Assembly: GCA_933228895.1 (NCBI GenBank)
Contig: OW121856.1
Span: 106,057,027-106,121,026, forward strand
Origin: Platycnemis pennipes
Taxonomy: Eukaryota; Arthropoda; Insecta; Odonata; Platycnemididae
DNA: 64,000 nt
Reading direction: 5' to 3'
Below the pieces are notes generated by a model. The model ran no database searches. It had not been told where the DNA came from and saw only the letters and a list, made by a program, of their open reading frames with translations. Shown here in pieces: positions 1 to 10,582 of the stretch (within the stretch, counting starts at the first letter, position 1; each line of letters opens with the position of its first letter). Position numbers and translations under genes: made by a program.

Positions 1-375
1 TCGATGTCATTGATGTCATTTTCCTCCCATTCTTGATTGCTTTTAGGGGAAGGGAAGGGAGTGGAGGGGGGTTCTCGGAAGTTCTGCTCGCACAGATGCT
101 GTCGCAACTGTTCCTATTGGCAGAGTCAGCCTTGTCCTCCTCCCCTTAGCGATAAGGCGAAGTAACTTCGCGGGCTCAGTTGTGATTGGACGAAGTCGAT
201 ATACGTCAGAGGGGTCACCACGCCCACTTTTCCGAAAGGGTTAAAAACATTACTTTTTTGCCGCTTATAACTCGGGAAATAATTGTCGGATCTAAAAACG
301 GAAAGATACGGGTCTTTCTATTTTACAAACTCTATCAGATCCAGCAATAAAAAGAATATGGTAAAGGACCCCATT
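1..375 (-). repeat. MITE-1 copy, cut by the window edge
   Basis: This is one of twelve pieces of a ~540-bp dispersed repeat. Read on the minus strand it starts with AATGGGG, then GTTTACCATA-like sequence, a TTGATCCGTCAATTATTTC-like block, a GTGGGCGTGG-type GC box, CCAAT boxes, a CRE-like block and a purine/pyrimidine tract (AAGGGAAGGGAG on this strand). The other end lies outside the window. I see no coding capacity. A non-autonomous DNA transposon is the best guess, since the two ends form a short imperfect inverted repeat. Confidence 0.75.
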
Positions 376-1175
376 CTCACCGCGTCATTGTATTCCCATT
401 GGCTAGCGCGCAAGGCTGAATTCCGCTGCGCGATCGAAAACTCGTGTTAATTTCCGGCGTCGCTGACTGTCGCAGAGTTTTTCAACGTATTTATCCCTAT
501 GATTCATTTAATCTTGTGATATGGTTAACTAACGAAACTTCCAAGAAGATATTAGCTATTTTTCTACCCTAGAGCAAAAAATCGGTGGAAATAGGGACTA
601 TCATTTTGTCCAGTTAACTAGGCCCGGACGGAGTTTGGATGGGTGGCCCCCTTTCCCACTTCTACCCTGGTGCTCTTGTCCCCTGTCAGCAAGTGGCGGG
701 CAGGTTAAATGTGGGTTGGCACAATGGATCTAAAGAAGTCTAAGTGCCAGGGGGGCTCCAGAAGGCCCCCCCTCCATTTTACATTTACATTGTCCTGTAA
801 ACAGAGAAAATATTCCTGTAGATCAATTACAATTATCATATGTCAAAGATAAGGTTTTTTCTGACAGACTGTCACATTATATTCCATAAAGCTATTAAAA
901 AAGGTTCTGCAACCTCTTTGAGGTTGATAAATTGAGCGAAAAATTAATTCCGGCTTTTTGGTATTTCTTGTTCAACTTTAAGCCCTCGTATACTGTTTAT
1001 GCGCTATAAATATGAAAAATAAAATCATTCATCACATGTACCAATATATGTCGCGTCAATATGCAAAAGTTCGACTCCCAGATTCAAGAAAAAAATTTCT
1101 GGAATTTCGGAAAGCATTTTTCGTTTTCAGCTCACTGTGTGCCGGCATATTACCTAAATGAAGCGCGCGGGCACC
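376..1175. other. No recognised feature
   Basis: Mixed-composition sequence with no convincing gene or repeat family. A small perfect hairpin (AGGGGGGC paired with GCCCCCCT) lies near 748-771. Short open frames here are chance. Confidence 0.5.
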
Positions 1176-1247
1176 CTGAACGAAAGACACCAAAGGGTCC
1201 AAAATTTAACGTTCATATCCGACGGACGGAGTACCGGACTTGAAGTA
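1176..1247 (-). repeat. SINE-1 central-domain remnant
   Basis: On the minus strand this matches the middle of the tRNA-derived SINE-1 seen intact at 57.47 kb: TACTCCGTCCGTCGGAT, a diverged GGGACGTTAAA block, then CCCTTTGGTG. The tRNA head and the tail are not recognisable, so this is an old, eroded copy. Confidence 0.55.
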
Positions 1248-2356
1248 CTTTTCACGATATCGCTCTCAAGTTTTAGTGGAAAATCCATCACCAGCGGAAA
1301 TTCCTATCACATTCTAAAATCCAAAATAAAATTTAATAGCGTAAAAATCTCTTTTTTCCACCTATAGCGTACGAATCTTATTCAACCTATATACGTGATG
1401 CATTTAAAGGCTTTTTATACCTATGTAAGGGCTATTCAATAGCTATCCTATTACAGATGATTAATGATTCGCAGGCGCCACCTCGAGTGTAAGAAACCTG
1501 ACCCGCCTCATAGCTGAAATACAGCTAATATTTTATTAACGGGAATTTTTCCTCAACTTTCGAAGGAAACTAGAAGCCTCAACAAACGGTATCGTTGGAG
1601 TGGATTCATCACCATGCCTCTGAAAGAAATTCCTGTATACAAAGGTGATGGATATTAACTCGGTGATTTTTAAGATGCTGTCTTCTTTAAAATGAGAATA
1701 TCTCCTCACACGGTAAACCTTTCCTTTCCCCCTTGTTCCGAAGCTAAGATGCGGTGCTTTCCACCCAAGCGGAGCCGTTCCACGGAACCCTGGCGCTAAC
1801 TCCCTTGGCGCCCCCCAGAGGGCGCTTCCAGGCGCCACCCTTTCCGCCCCAAATGGCTCCCCGCGCGACAGTTCTAGTATGATCAAAAGTTAACGCACTC
1901 CTCGCAAAACGTCAGTTGAGGTACGCCACTTGGAGAGCACAAATGCACAAATGCACTTCACATCATCGGCTGTGAACGAGAAGAATGGTGAAGAACTTAC
2001 TTAGTAAAAGAACCAAAATGAGAGATACATCTCACCTATATGAGGAATACTGGCTGGTCATGCATATTATTTGTCTCCACAGATACATCTATCGCGTTCT
2101 GATATTCTCGAAGTTAGGTTGGAATATTTTCAGATGTCGTTGGGAACGCAGTTCCTCTGCTGAAGAGATTGTTCATCGCCTTTGCCCGCTTGTGCTACCT
2201 TGGGTCCATGCCTAAGCGAGAATCAGGGAATTGCTCCCTCTTCAAGAGGCATTTCTTTCCGATAGGAATCTTCAATCACTCCACTACTACCCTGATCGTA
2301 TAGATTGTTTGCTGTGGTAGTTGGAGTTCTGGCTTCTCACTTGGAGAAATGCACAC
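1248..2356. other. No recognised feature
   Basis: A GC-rich island around 1735-1880, containing a 116-codon open frame on the minus strand, sits in AT-rich sequence. The frame has low-complexity composition and no motif, so I do not call it a gene. Confidence 0.5.
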
Positions 2357-2891
2357 AATGGGGTAGTTTACCATATATTTTTTATTACCGGATCTGATAG
2401 AATTTGTAAAATAAAAAGACCCCTATTTTTCCGTTTTTTGATCCGTCAATTATTTCTCGAGTTATGAGCGGCGTAAAAGTGATGATTTTAACCCTTTCAG
2501 AAAAGTGGGCGTGGTACAATCTCTGACGTCACTGACATCGCCCAATCACAACTGAGCCCGCGAAGCTACCTAGCCTTATCGCAAAGGGGGGACACAGCTA
2601 ACCTCGCCAATAGGAGCGATTGCGACAGGATCTGTGCAAGCAGACCTTCCAAGAACCCCCCTCCACTCCATTCCCTTCCCCTAAAAGCAGTAAAGGATGG
2701 AAGGAAAATGACGTCAATGATATCAAAGCAGCTTCTTCGGTGGGCGTCATCTTTTGCTTATTTAAAATTTTGATTTATTGTGGATGCTTGTGCTTAGAAG
2801 ATTAATTTTTTCACTAAAATTCGTTTTTCATTTCCATCTAACAATTTCGTGCACAAAATTGCGATTTCGGTTCCGAGTAAACGCCCCCATT
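2357..2891 (+). repeat. MITE-1 copy
   Basis: Near-complete copy. It runs from AATGGGG and GTTTACCATA at the left to GAGTAAACGCCCCCATT at the right. The ends form a short imperfect inverted repeat (AATGGGGNCGTTTAC). Internal landmarks are TGACGTCA-like CRE sites, CCAATCACA, a TATTTAAA-like AT block and a CCACTCCATTCCCTTCCCC tract. I see no clear target-site duplication. It lies 1.2 kb from another direct copy. Confidence 0.8.
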
Positions 2892-2961
2892 GGCCCAGGG
2901 TCCTGCACTGTAAGCCACTTTTTATAGCCACTACTTCGAGTGCTTTGTGGAGAGTAATCGA

Positions 2962-3012
2962 GACCAGTACTCCGTCCGTTGGATGGGACGTTAAACCACG
3001 GCCCCCTTGGCG
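2962..3012 (+). repeat. SINE-1 central-domain fragment
   Basis: Carries CAGTACTCCGTCCGTTGGAT, GGGACGTTAAACC and CCCCCTTGGCGC, which match the SINE-1 body at 57.6 kb. The tRNA-like head is missing: sequence to the left is unrelated, and the right flank goes straight into a Penelope-type terminal fragment. Confidence 0.65.
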
Positions 3013-3028
3013 CAGCTAGTGTTTCGGG

Positions 3029-3170
3029 TTGTCCTCCGCGCCAATCCACCTTCTCGGCGTCAGTTTCGCCGGGTTGCAGCGGGCGTCTTCAGGTTTGAAG
3101 AGTTGGATACAAGTTTTTCCCATCTTATATCGGCCTTGGTTTTGCCCAGGTTCGTCCTGATGGGTCGGTC
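3029..3170 (-). repeat. Penelope-type terminal fragment (relative of the 22.75-kb fold-back)
   Basis: On the minus strand it has a TATA-like GATATAAGA, then CCTGAAGA, a short GC helix and GGCGAAACTG (3061-3093). Order and spacing match each arm of the fold-back at 22753-23193, but sequence identity is moderate. The CTGAAGA/GAAAC pair is arranged as in a hammerhead core; the nucleotide before the expected cleavage position is changed, so it is probably inactive. Confidence 0.45.
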
Positions 3171-3453
3171 TGTGGATGAGTCGCTTCCAGAGGCGTTGGA
3201 GTGCTGTCCTCCCTTATATTTCCTTAGGTCCTTCGTCTCACGTGTCCTCCTTAGTAAGCTGTCGTATCCCCCCGCACTGTCAGTCTCCAAATATCCACAA
3301 CACGATTAGCAACATACTGTCACTGTCCTGACGGTCCTGACATTGCGACCAACAGACACGCAGTGTCAGTACAGAGGTCGAAGATGAATCGAAGCGGAGG
3401 ACAATCCGAAAACTGCCTACGTCTACTGCGCCACTCCGCGGATGCCTCCAACA

Positions 3454-3560
3454 ACCCTTGGTGCCTTTGTTTAAGAGCAGGCTAATGCCGACGCCAGGTT
3501 TCACTCAACTCTTTCTCCTTTCCCTCCCATTCCCATCCTTGTATATAGTGTCTATCCTCT
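3454..3560 (+). repeat. SINE-1 3'-region fragment
   Basis: Matches the second half of SINE-1: CCCTTGGTGCC, TTAAGAGCAGGCTAATGCCG, then ACGCCAGGTTTC and a TTTCTCC-rich stretch. The head and central domain are absent. The same 3' portion also occurs alone at 54.34 kb. Confidence 0.6.
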
Positions 3561-3591
3561 CTACCGAATAGTCATTATGGGTAGAAAAGGA

Positions 3592-4134
3592 AATGGGGAT
3601 GTTTACCATATTTTATTATTGCCGAATCTGATACAGTTTGTAAAGTAAAAATATCAGTATTTTTCCGTTTTTTGATCCGTCAGTTATTTCTCGAGTTATA
3701 AGCGGCGAAAAACTGATGTTTTTAACCCTTTCGGAAAAGTGGGCGCGGTGCAACCTCTGACGTCATTGACTTCGTCCAACCACAACTGAGCCCGCAAAGC
3801 TACCTGGCCTTATCGCAAAGGGGGGGAACACAGCTGACTCTGCCAATAGGAGCAGTTACGACAGCAACTGTGCGAGCAGACCTTTCGAGAAACCCCACTC
3901 CACCCCCTTCCCTTCCCCTAAAAGCAGTCAAGGACGGGAGGAAAATGACGTCAATGTTTTCACAGCAGCTTTTTCGGTGGGCGTCACCTTTTGCTTATTT
4001 AAATTTTTGATCCATTTGTAAATGGTTGTGGTTAGAAGATTATTTTTTTCACTAAAATTCGTTTTTCGTTTCCATCTAACAATTTCGTGTACAAAATTGC
4101 GATTTCAGTTTCGAGTAAACGCCCCCCCCCCATT
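3592..4134 (+). repeat. MITE-1 copy
   Basis: Near-complete copy, direct to the one at 2357. Left end AATGGGGATGTTTACC, right end AAACGCCCCCCCCCATT with an expanded C run. The internal order is unchanged: GATCCGTCAGTTATTTCTCG, GTGGGCGCGG, TGACGTCATTGAC, CCAAC, the CCTTCCC tract, ATGACGTCAATG and a TTATTTAAA block. Confidence 0.8.
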
Positions 4135-4938
4135 CTTCTCCAGCTGCTTCTTCTCAAGGCAGACGCTCCCGACGCTTTGCAAGAAGTGAAGGACCAACGC
4201 TCGCGAACTTTTGAAGAACTCTAAATCGATAGGGCAATAACATATTCACAGCATGCGTTCGCTCCTCTCTGGGTATCAGTGATTTGACGGGAGGTCGGCC
4301 GCGGGAAGGGCGCGGGAATTCACAACTCTGCCGCGCTCGTTTCACTTGGATCGCATTTGATTCCGCGCGATGACGCCCTACGTTCTGTCCGTGGTCCTCG
4401 GGTGCGGGAAAGTGGTGGGGGGGGGGTTGCCATGGAAACACCCTCCTTCCCTCAACCACCCTCCCCCCACGGGAGTTCTAGGGGAACAATGCACATTAAA
4501 TGTGCTCGCAGAGCCATCTCGGGACGTGAGCCACAACTCCGATGAGGGGGTGGAGAAGAAGGGTGTTTCTGGTATCGGAGGCAGCCGGGGTAAGCAACCC
4601 CTTTCAGAGAACTCACCCCCCCCCCCCCCGTCCCCCTTCTGACGCGAAAAACCACGTTCCCGTCTCGGCCCACGATTGTCGATGGAATCAGGCATTCGAA
4701 TTCCGTAAATGTTTTCGGCGAATTTTCGACAAGAACCGCTTGGGCGAAATTTCAAATGTAAGTTGTCGGAAGAGGCCATCGATAACAATTTGGTTTTCTA
4801 AAAGGACTCCGCTGACAAAGAGTCTTCGTGGAATTTATTCGTTGCACGACATACTTCCTGCGCGAAATTGATATTCAATGCGTTTCTGCATTCTCCAAAG
4901 GGTATTCTTATTGACACCAATCCTAGGGGTGTGAGTTG
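4135..4938. other. GC/CpG-rich stretch, no recognised gene
   Basis: CpG-rich sequence (4240-4660) with a 14-base C run near 4616-4629 and G runs near 4420. Several overlapping open frames (up to 136 codons, minus strand) are proline/glycine/arginine-rich and carry no motif. They read as by-products of composition. A host promoter or CpG island is possible but unsupported. Confidence 0.4.
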
Positions 4939-5224
4939 GAAACGTCGGGATTATCACGAATAAGTAACCAAGGAGTCACGTGGTACAAATACGAATAGTT
5001 TGCAAATGCATAGCGTCTGAATCGCTTGTTACAATATTATTAATTGCTTTTACTTGATTTTTTCCCATCGGTCTCGACGATAGAGTGTACAGATGAGATA
5101 AAAATCAAGTGTAAACAGTGAATGAGATTGTAATCAGCGATTTCACTACGCCGATTGAACGAACCATTCGTGTTTATACCAAGTGACTCCTTGGTTACCT
5201 ATTCGAGATAATTCCGAAAGTTTC
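4939..5224. mobile_element. FB-2 fold-back MITE, copy 1
   Basis: Two inverted arms of about 60-75 bp. The left arm contains ATTATCACGAATAAGTAACC and AAGGAGTCACGTGGTAC; the right arm contains its complement, GACTCCTTGGTTACCTATTC. The ends are GAAAC and GTTTC. A second copy lies in opposite orientation at 60316-60599 and matches through the interior as well (286 versus 284 bp). This is a non-autonomous DNA element with no coding capacity. Confidence 0.75.
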
Positions 5225-6050
5225 AAACAAAGCCTCGATAATCGAGAAGATATTTAAAACTAAATGAGTGAATACTTCAGACATGAAAGTAGCCACTAGC
5301 AATTAAATTACTAACGATTCCGAAGAAAGATGCAAGTCAATATTAATGAGAAAAAATTTCATACGTAAAAAATGCTAAAAGTATCTTCCCTCAGTCCCTC
5401 TCTAATTTTCATGACTTGACTTCATGAAAAATGAATTGTACGGCGTTTCCTCGTCCAGGATTTGTTGCTGAAAATCCATTGCACTTTTTGCATATAATGT
5501 GATAAATCTCACTAGCTTCGGTAATCGTCTCGATAACAAGTTGGCCAGTAACTCAAAGGTCACGTGTTTAATCCCTCTTACGTCACATATAATACTTTTG
5601 TCCTAGACAAAGGTAGATTCCCATCCTTTTTTATTGTTTTCATTAAAAGCTCATTGCCTTTCCATTGGAATTAATTTAATTAAATTAACTTCCATTAAAA
5701 TTAAATTAATTACTTTCCTTTATAATTATTTCCTTTGGAGTACGTTTTTTAAGGTGTTAGATTTTTTAAACGCGTTTAGCACTTTTCCTCATTAACTGAA
5801 AGATGAAAAAATTCAACGGTGCGAAAACGCGACGGTGAACTATTTCGTTCCGGTAAATCATACGCAAGGAGGCTACATTATGAGGCTAATGAGGCTAATA
5901 TAATATTCGTGATCATACGTGTGACGTGGCACTCTTTCCTCTACCTACCACTAGGTGATGCTGTGGAAGTTTCCAAGCAGATGGTGCACTAAGTTAAAGC
6001 TTATAGACTAATATCTGAGGGATATTTATTCAGTAAATTTATTATAACCA
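5225..6050. other. AT-rich sequence, no recognised gene
   Basis: Contains an A/T simple-sequence patch (about 5665-5735, AATTAATTTAATT type). A weak tRNA-like stretch near 5535-5590 is discussed under findings. Nothing else is supportable. Confidence 0.45.
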
Positions 6051-6537
6051 CCATCATTGGTCAATAATCCTAGGATAGGTTTGACGCAGCACTCCACTCG
6101 ATTCTTCTATCAGCCAACCTTTTCATTGTGACGTAATTCTTCTCTTTTACATCCTTCACAACCTGTTCCATGTATCTCATACAAGGCCTGCCTTTTCCAA
6201 TCTTCCCGTTCACTTTTCCCTCGACGATTGTCTTCATCGGGCCATCGTGTCTTAAGATGTGGCCGATTAGGTTGTCCCGTCTTCTTTTTAGGGTTTTCAG
6301 CAGACTTCTCTTTTCTCCCACTCTTCTTAGCACTTCCTCGTTACTTACTCGGCCGATCCATTTAATTTTCAGCATTCTTCTGTAGCTCCACATTTCGAAT
6401 GCTTCTACCCTCTTCGTTTCCGCTGCTCTCATCGTCCATGTCTCTCTGCCGTAAAGAAACATGCTCCAGATGTATGTTCTGATAAACTGTTTCCTTACTT
6501 CCTCGCTTGTATTTCCAGCTGTAAGTAGACTCCTAAG
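6051..6537 (-). mobile_element. RTE-1 LINE, 5'-truncated 3' end
   Basis: On the minus strand this encodes the C-terminal part of an RTE-type LINE protein: YRRMLKIKWIGRVSNEEVLR, then LKRRRDNLIGHILRHDG, KGRPCMRYMEQ and DRRIEWSAASNLS followed by a stop. A short 3' end follows (AATCCTAGGA, TTGACC, a remnant of the TGATGA tail). One frame of about 178 codons stays open but has no RT domain. The copy is cut on its 5' side near the LLTAG motif, the usual result of incomplete target-primed reverse transcription. Confidence 0.8.
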
Positions 6538-7972
6538 TAGCTGTAAGTAGATGGTCTGACGATTTCTGACGAAAAGAAAAGCAACAATGATGAGGCCTTG
6601 GACCACAACAGATGTTTTAGATTGAAGAGAGTAGAAAATGCGAGAATGCTGATACTGATTGAGGAAAACTCAGCCACACAAGAATAAGAAATAAATAAGT
6701 TGCACTATCAGAAAACTAGAAGTTTTCTAGAGACTAGAAGTTTTAATGGAAAATAATGCAAATTTCCAAATGAATATTCTTGAGTTACAGCTACGAAATG
6801 ATAAAAATTAAAAATAAAATCGGCATAGAGAATTATTCAAAAGAAATGGTTCAGTATTACACCTACATTTTATTGATTGATTGATATCTATGTTCATAAA
6901 GTTTTTCAAGAACAGCTAAAACTTTCAACCATTAAATTCAAGGCTGCAATTTACCAGCTATACAATTTATAATGCCTCAAATGTTCTACAAAGAGAATAA
7001 TTCTAATTCACATGAACTGTTTGCTCTGCCACTTTTATAGCATGTTATTTTTTGAATGTGAGGTGTTTAGGTCAGCTAAAATGCAAAAACTTTTGCCGAT
7101 GCTAGGGCTACATTATGTATCCATCCTCAGGACCAAAATCCCTGATTTAGTTGATATTTTATTTTGTAAATTGATATAAACTCCTGGCATTTAAAAATAA
7201 CAAATAGTTATAATAATGTTGGAGAGTGAGGCAGACCTCACTTCTCCAATTAATTCATTATGCTTGTTACAGTATTGCAATTTTTGGTTGTGGAGCTATG
7301 TGGTGATTAATCTCTCGTTAGGCACTTAGACAACATTTACGCAATTAAAATACATTCTAGTTTGCGTGGTACTAGGAATCGGCCAGCGCCTATTCCTCAG
7401 TTTTCTCGCCCCAGTCAATATAATATTAAATGAAAGTGCCTTCACTATTAGAATGAAATGCAAGTGGAAGAACTCGTTTCTCTCGTGTCAATATAAAATC
7501 CGGCTCAAGCTTTCCAATATGACAGTCAATTGTTTACCAATGTGGGTCAAGAAAACGATCAAGAATTTTTCAACATGAGCTGATAACCCAACCGTATGTG
7601 GCGCCACTCTCAGCTATTAAAATCTGTCTTCAATTCAGGAGATACCAGCAAAGAGTTCCTTCGGTGGACGCCTAAATCGTGGTAGTGCCACACACCAAAG
7701 GAACGGAGCGAGATCGTCTTCCTTGAGATGCGTGCAAAGGTCATTACGGCGGAAGAAGGCACGGATGCTTTCCCAGCGTATGCTGTGACGTGGAGCCATA
7801 CTCAAAACAGAAGAGTGACTGAATTTGTTTTTAATAATGTTTGAGGCTTTGTTTCCTGGTTATTTTCTCTGAGTTGATGGTCTTTTTCGTTCCTTTTGGA
7901 TGTGAATTGTTTTCTTTTATGTCTGAAAACAAATTTTTTTGCCAATTGTTGTTTATTTTGTGAAAAAAGTTG
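6538..7972. other. AT-rich sequence, no recognised feature
   Basis: Long AT-rich stretch with no open frame above about 70 codons and no match to the repeat families of this window. Confidence 0.5.
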
Positions 7973-7976
7973 TTAA

Positions 7977-8920
7977 GGAGGTCCGACCATGACTCCGTGA
8001 TTCAAAATTTCGTAAAAGAGCTATGTTATTTATTGAATAAATACCGATCCAGAAAAACACCTGTATGGAAAATCATCCATAGGGTGATAACGCATACACG
8101 ATAATTGTATGAGTATGCTATTATATAGCGCGTTGTAGTTGCATTCTATTTTTTACAAGCTCTTTTAACTCATTTTGACTCTGGAACGTGACTGACGTGT
8201 TGTTGCCACGTTTCATTTATAAAGTGAGAATACATACTCAATCCCGCAAATACGTATTCTAAAATATGTTTGATATTTTCTTACTTAGTTTTAAACTATT
8301 CGCTTGCAAATTAAACTCTTTGTTTTGAATTTTATTAATATTGCTATGTTTGAAAACTATTTGGCAACAATGACGCTGCATTTGGAAGCATTGGTATTAA
8401 TTAAACCATGTAAATAACCAATGAAATATTCAAATTACGCAAAAAATATAAGACTGACCTTGGTAAGGTATATTCCTTAATTAAGTTAGTAAATAGGCTT
8501 GTAAGTAAGTTCCGTCACAAGTACCGTTGTCAATGATAACAACATACTGTAGCGCCACTTTCATGTAACTAAGGCTTTTCTGCTTTTTTTTCGAGGAAAC
8601 ATTTATTAATATCAAATAAACAAGTGTGGTAAGGCGAGCACTTTTTTACAATGCTAAATTCAACATAAAATTGCGCGTCTTATATCAATTTTTCGTCAAA
8701 GGGTCATCTCTCTTTACATTTTTAATCTGCAAATTTTACTGCAATAACCATGCTCTTCCGTATAACCACGTATGAAATAGCTGATTTTCAACATGTTTTT
8801 TCTTCAAATATATGATGGAAAGGCCAAATTATTTTATTGCCAATCGATAGAACGACCAAAATATTGTGTCCTGACATTTTTACAAAAATGACATCTACTT
8901 CATAATTCGGTGGAACCTCC
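7977..8920. mobile_element. TTAA-flanked inverted-repeat element (Kolobok/piggyBac-like size class)
   Basis: The 944-bp segment begins GGAGGTCCGACC and ends GGTGGAACCTCC, a short imperfect terminal inverted repeat, and is flanked on both sides by TTAA (7973-7976 and 8921-8924). TTAA duplications are known for piggyBac and Kolobok transposons. The interior is AT-rich and encodes nothing, so it would be non-autonomous. I see only one copy, which keeps confidence modest. Confidence 0.5.
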
Positions 8921-8924
8921 TTAA

Positions 8925-9753
8925 ACGGTTGTTGATAGAGAAGAGAAGGGGGATTGTTGTCTTTGGAGCTGGAGGAAGAGGAACAGAATGCGTATTCTCT
9001 AATAAATAGGGTCTAAAACCGTAGAAAAAATAGATTATTAAACAGAGAAGGCCATGGCATCACAATGCTGAATGTTATTCGGGTCCCTGCGCACTCTGCA
9101 TTTCTGAACCCTGCATATTTGCTGTAGTTTAGTGTGTGCAAGGGTGAATTGCACGTTCGGACTGCAACAATCGCGACACCCTGAAGTCACGACTGCGCAA
9201 CTTCGAACGTCCGCATTCCGACGCAGAGAGGCCCTGACATCGCAAGGGTCTTCGTGGGAGAAACCTCTCCTGAAATGGACTCCCGAGTGATTCTCCGTGA
9301 AAAGCGTGCCGGACGCCCGTGAAATGATTGCCATTCTGATCCGTACGAACGCAGCGGCGGTAATTTATGGCCGGTGGCGAGCGGGGCTTATCCGATGAGT
9401 CCGCTGTCCTCCGCCAGGGGGGCCCCCTAATCGCGCCATTAATTCCGGCGCCCCTCCGGGCCAAGACGGGCCCCGGCCAATAATTCCCCGGCCCCCGATA
9501 AATAACTCAAGGGCGTCAAATCCACTTCCTCCGGCGCGGAGGCACAACATGGGGGTGGCGCGGGGGTTGAAAAAAAATGAGAGGGACGAGGGTGGCGCGG
9601 GCGGCAAGGGAAAGTCGGCCGGAACAGAAATTCGTACATCACTCCCACGCAATCTCGTTGAGAACATGAAGTTAGCCATTCTAAAAATAATTACCTGGAC
9701 ATCCATGGTCCCCTGATTTCATCCTTCTCCTCTTGCACCCAGGATTCTTCATC
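8925..9753. other. CpG-rich island, no recognised gene
   Basis: 9040-9660 is clearly richer in G+C and CpG than its flanks. Open frames of 98-113 codons on the minus strand are proline/arginine/glycine-rich and lack motifs. This could be a host promoter region or a methylation-free island; the sequence alone does not decide. Confidence 0.35.
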
Positions 9754-10520
9754 AACATCTACTTCTACACGATACCCTGCAAGCCACCACGACGGTGTGT
9801 GGCAGGGGGTGAAGATCACCAAGCATGCACTACCGACATGCAAAAAAGCAACTATAGGGTCTCATGCAACTAGATTGTTAGTATCTATAGTATTTAAGGG
9901 GTTATTACATGCATCATGCACTACATAATACTTTGAAATATTTCCCCTACCTATCCCTTTGCTATGCTGCCTATTCTGTTCTCTTATAGTACGGGGGAAA
10001 ATGCCATTTTGAATGTATCGGTACGACAATGTATCTCTCTTATCTTATTTATTTTGTCGAATCTAGAATAATACGCTAGTTTTTTTTAAATATGTGCCTA
10101 ACATCTTCAGTAAAGTTACCCGATTGAAATTTCTCTAATAGATTCAATCTGTACTTTAAACTACGCTCTGATAATTATTCCCACCCTAATTCTTTTATTA
10201 ATTCTGAAACGCTACTCAACCTATCGTAACACCTTTTAACGGACCTAGCTGCTCTACGCTGCACACTGTCTCTGATCAAACCTAATTCATTCGGATCCCA
10301 TACACTGGCTGCTTACTCAAGGTGGGACCTAACTAGTGAAAAGTAACATCGCTCTTTTGTCTTCTCATCACATTTCCCGAGTGCTCTTTTTATAAATCCT
10401 AGCTTTCTCTTCGGACGCCACATATTTCCCTAATGTGTCTTCCCCACGATAAATCTTTAGTGATTGTTACACCTAAATATCTTATGGTTTCAACGTTTTC
10501 GATCTTAGTGTTACTTACCG
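9754..10520 (-). mobile_element. LINE-A2 (CR1/L2-like), 5'-truncated
   Basis: Minus-strand copy. It starts at the 3' tail (TCTACACGATACCCTGCAAG, with a hairpin closed by GGTGTGTGGCAGGG), passes through the A2 3'UTR, then a decayed C-terminal reverse-transcriptase frame with relics of VRPHLEYAASVWDPNE and of the QRRAARFVK block. Stops and frameshifts are frequent and there is no usable protein. SINE-2 sits next to its truncated end. Confidence 0.8.
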
Positions 10521-10582
10521 CCATTTCAGCTGCAATCCAACAATGCTCTACTCTCTCTTTACGAGAGCATTGTTACCACCAT

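Noticed and set aside
2357..4134. Two MITE-1 copies as the LTRs of a retrotransposon
   Set aside because: Direct orientation and 1.2-kb spacing fit, but the ends are not TG...CA, the interior has no gag-pol or primer site, and other copies are solitary in both orientations.
4378..4788. 136-codon open frame, minus strand
   Set aside because: Gly/Pro/Arg-rich product of a GC-rich region with a poly-C run; antisense frames are equally open.
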